Shown piece by piece: positions 62,012 to 64,000 of a stretch of 64,000 bases of DNA. A model generated the notes under the pieces. It worked only from the letters and a program-made list of their open reading frames with translations. It was not told the DNA's origin and ran no database searches. How positions within the stretch are numbered: the first letter of the stretch is position 1; each line of letters starts with the position of its first letter. The position numbers and the translations under genes were made by a program. The DNA comes from Anas platyrhynchos (taxonomy: Eukaryota > Chordata > Aves > Anseriformes > Anatidae), in assembly GCF_047663525.1 (NCBI RefSeq), contig NC_092606.1:6818501-6882500 (forward strand). The letters run 5' to 3'.

Positions 62012-62623
62012 AAAAAAAAAAAGGAAAAACAAAGAGGAAAAGGGAAAGAAATTAAAAAAAAAAAAAAAAAAAAAAAAAGGAAGAAAAGGAAAAAAGGGGA
62101 AAAATGAAAAAAGGGGGAAAAGAAAAGAGGGGAAAAAAAATAAAAGAGGGGAAAAAATAAAAGAGGGAAAAAGAAAAGGGGGAAAAAAAGGGAAAGAAAA
62201 TAGAAAGAAAAGGAGAGGAAAAAAAAGGAAAAAAAATAAAGAAAGGAAGGGGGAAAAGAAAAGATGGGGAAAAAAAGGAAAAATAAAAGAGGGAAAAAAA
62301 GGAAAAAGAAAAGGGGGAAAAGAGGGAAAAGAAAATAAAAAAGAAAGAAAAGGAAAAAAGGGAAAAAATGAAAGAAGGGAAGGGGGGGAAGAAAAGAGGG
62401 GGAAAAAAGGAAAAATAAAAGAGGGGAAAAATGGGAAAAAGAAAAGGGGGAAAAAGGGGGAAAAAAGGGGGAAAAGAGGAAAAAAGGGGAAAAAAGAGGG
62501 AAAAGAGGAAAAAAGTGAAAAAAACGGGGGAAAAGAGGGGGGAATGGAAAAAAAGGAAAGAAAGGGAAAGAACAAACAAAGGAAAGAAAGAAAAAAAGAA
62601 AAAAAAGGGAAAAAAAAGGAAAA
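62012..62623 (+). repeat. 600-bp homopurine tract (A/G-rich)
   Basis: Almost only A and G on the plus strand, mostly gggaaaaa and gaaaag blocks with rare single T (ataaaag). It ends about 20 bp before the GC-rich RASA4 promoter. Minus-strand Phe/Pro/Leu frames over it are not genes. Confidence 0.95.
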
Positions 62624-62639
62624 CCCCAACCCAGGCGAA

Positions 62640-62859
62640 ACCCGGGGGTTGGGCCCCGCCCCCCTGCGCGCCTCGCCCCGCCCACACCCCACAGGCCCCG
62701 CCCACCTCCCCCAGGCCCCGCCCACCTCCTCTCAGGCCCCGCCCCCTGTCCCCGCCCCGCGCGCTGATTGGCTGCCCGCGGCGCCGGCCGGCACATGTGC
62801 TGCGTGCGGAGGGGCCGCGGGTTCGAGTCCCGCCGTGTCCGCGCGGTGCCGCCGCCCCC
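62640..62859 (+). promoter_or_regulatory. RASA4: RASA4 CpG-island promoter
   Basis: Five or six GC boxes (cccgccc) arranged in an about 20-bp tandem, 'aggccccgcccacctcc' (62650-62758), then an inverted CCAAT box (gattggct, 62766-62773), and a CACATGTG E-box at 62792-62799. No TATA box. The ATG follows about 90 bp after the CCAAT box. Confidence 0.65.
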
Positions 62860-62924
62860 ATGGCGCTGCGCAGCGCCCTGGCCGTGCGCATCGTGGAGGG
62901 CAGGGACCTGCCCGCCAAGGACAT
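62860..62924 (+). CDS. RASA4: Ras GTPase-activating protein 4-type, coding exon 1 (partial gene)
   Basis: RASA4 (CAPRI) is a Ca2+-dependent RasGAP with two N-terminal C2 domains, a GAP domain and PH/Btk regions that moves to the plasma membrane on calcium rise. The exon encodes MALRSALAVRIVEGRDLPAK followed by D and two bases (AT), and ends at donor gtgagt (62925). This is the first beta strand of C2A, matching RASA4 (SLYIRIVEGKNLPAKDI) and RASAL1 (SLNVRVVEGRALPAKDV). The split codon AT|N predicts Ile, as in RASA4, not the Val of RASAL1, and the neighbouring UPK3BL fits human 7q22.1. The rest of the gene lies right of the window. Confidence 0.82.
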
Positions 62925-64000
62925 GTGAGTGCCCACGGGCCCTGGGGGGGGGATCCGGGAAGGGTTTGGGATGCCCCCGTGCTGCTTCACCCCCGCCATG
63001 GATTTGGGGTGCGCCCCGCAGCGAGACCCCGGGATTTGGGGGAGCGCTCCCGGGGTTTTGGGGAGCCCCCCGTGGTTTGGGGGATGGCCCGGAATGGTTT
63101 TGGGACCGCCCCGGCAGTGCCTGTGCTTTTGGGGTCCCCCCCCATATGGCTTTGGGGTGCTCCTTCCTTTAGGGTTTCCCCCAGGGTGGCTTTGGTGCGG
63201 CGCCCCCAGCAGTGCCTGTGCTTTAGGGACCCCCTCTGGGGGGGCTCTGGGGTGCCCACAGCCATCCCTAGTGTGCTTTGGTGCCCCCCCGGCTTTTGGG
63301 ACACCCCTGGGATGTCTTTGAGGTTCCCTCCCAGGAGCACCCAGCGTTGGGGGTGTCCCAGCACGGTGCTTTAAAGCAGCCCCTATAATTTTGGGGGTGG
63401 GGGCAGCCATACACCCCCACCTGCAGCTGGGTCCTACACAGGGACCCCAGTAGGGCTGTCACCCAAAGCGGGGTGTCCCTGTCCCTCTGTCCCCGCTCAT
63501 CTCCCAGCACCCAGCCCGGGGGCTCCGTCGGTGTCCCCATCGGGTCGGGTTTTCCCTCCTTGGCGGCCCCCCAAGGGCTGTCCGTGTGTCCCGGCATCGC
63601 CACGGGGCAGGACGTGGGGGCAGCACGGGGGGACCCAGGCGTGGAGCCCACAGGATGCCATCGAGGAGCACGCTGCAGCCTGGCAGGGTCGGGGCTGCTG
63701 GAAAAAAAAAGCAAAAAAACCCTACAGCCGTCATGGAAAAAGAGGATAAACAAGGAAAGAAACATGACTTTTTTTTTTTCTTCTTGCCCTTTTTTTTTTT
63801 TTTTTTTAACCCCATGTGTCAAGGCCTGGCTTTTATTTATTTTTTTTTAAACCCCTTGGCATCCATCCCCGCTGGGAACTCGGACCAGCAAGGGGAGGTT
63901 CTGTTTTTTAGGAGGAACGTTTTGCGGGAGGGATGACGCCGCCGTGAGTGGAGGTTTCCAGATGGGAGCAGAGCTTTCCAGCCCCGTGGGCACGAGGATT
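62925..64000 (+). other. RASA4: RASA4 intron 1 (partial)
   Basis: Repeated 'tttggggtgcc'-type G/T-rich sequence to about 63350, then unique GC-rich DNA and A/T homopolymer tracts (63698-63850). No second RASA4 exon (expected to continue with TGSSDPY) was found. Confidence 0.6.

Noticed and set aside
62817-62833. Perfect tRNA T-arm/B-box-like sequence gcgggttcgagtcccgc upstream of RASA4
   Set aside because: Stem and TTCGAGT loop are ideal, but no A box, anticodon arm or matching acceptor strand (would need GGACACG) is present 45-70 bp upstream. Treated as chance in a CpG island or a relic too short to call.
61231-63410. Minus-strand frames of 450-520 codons rich in Phe, Pro and Leu
   Set aside because: They are translations of the homopurine tract and its GC-rich flank; no domain, no splice logic, low-complexity composition.

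Overview
This is a gene-dense, GC-rich stretch of bird nuclear DNA. The organism call rests on compact vertebrate exon/intron genes, two CR1 LINE fragments of the avian type, very little other interspersed repeat, many G/C-rich minisatellites and short introns, which together look like an avian microchromosome. The gene order matches human 7q11.23 (YWHAG - SSC4D - DTX2 - UPK3B), a block I recall as lying on chicken chromosome 19. The species cannot be named from the sequence.

Layout. 1-7079 is the start of YWHAG intron 1 (minus strand; the rest of the gene lies left of the window). 7080-7166 is YWHAG coding exon 1, followed by its CpG-island promoter with a striking inverted repeat (7431-7527). 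7570-15870 is intergenic, with CR1 remnants near 7.9-8.2 kb. 15.9-23.9 kb is a complete minus-strand SSC4D gene: a soluble scavenger receptor with signal peptide, four group-B SRCR domains and Pro/Thr/Ser linker exons (10 coding exons, 556 aa). 24-29.4 kb is intergenic and ends in a 1.2-kb AC-rich tandem array next to the DTX2 promoter. 29.5-55.3 kb is a complete plus-strand DTX2 gene (Deltex E3 ubiquitin ligase; 9 coding exons, 608 aa). 57.8-59.4 kb is UPK3B and 59.8-61.4 kb is a UPK3B-like paralogue (UPK3BL type), a tight head-to-tail pair of six-exon uroplakin III genes. 62.0-62.6 kb is a homopurine tract, and 62860-62924 is the first coding exon of a RASA4-type Ras GTPase-activating protein that runs off the right edge.

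How the genes relate. They do not form a pathway. YWHAG is a phosphoserine adaptor; SSC4D is a secreted innate-immunity-type receptor; DTX2 modulates Notch signalling by ubiquitination; UPK3B and UPK3BL are single-pass partners of tetraspanin uroplakins; RASA4 is a calcium-regulated RasGAP. The informative features are structural: all exon joins were derived by hand from splice sites and reading phase, and all phases close. The two uroplakin genes share identical intron phases and a common promoter element, and their position between DTX2 and RASA4 joins segments that in human are split between 7q11.23 and 7q22.1.

Most long open frames elsewhere are GC-driven and are not reported as genes.
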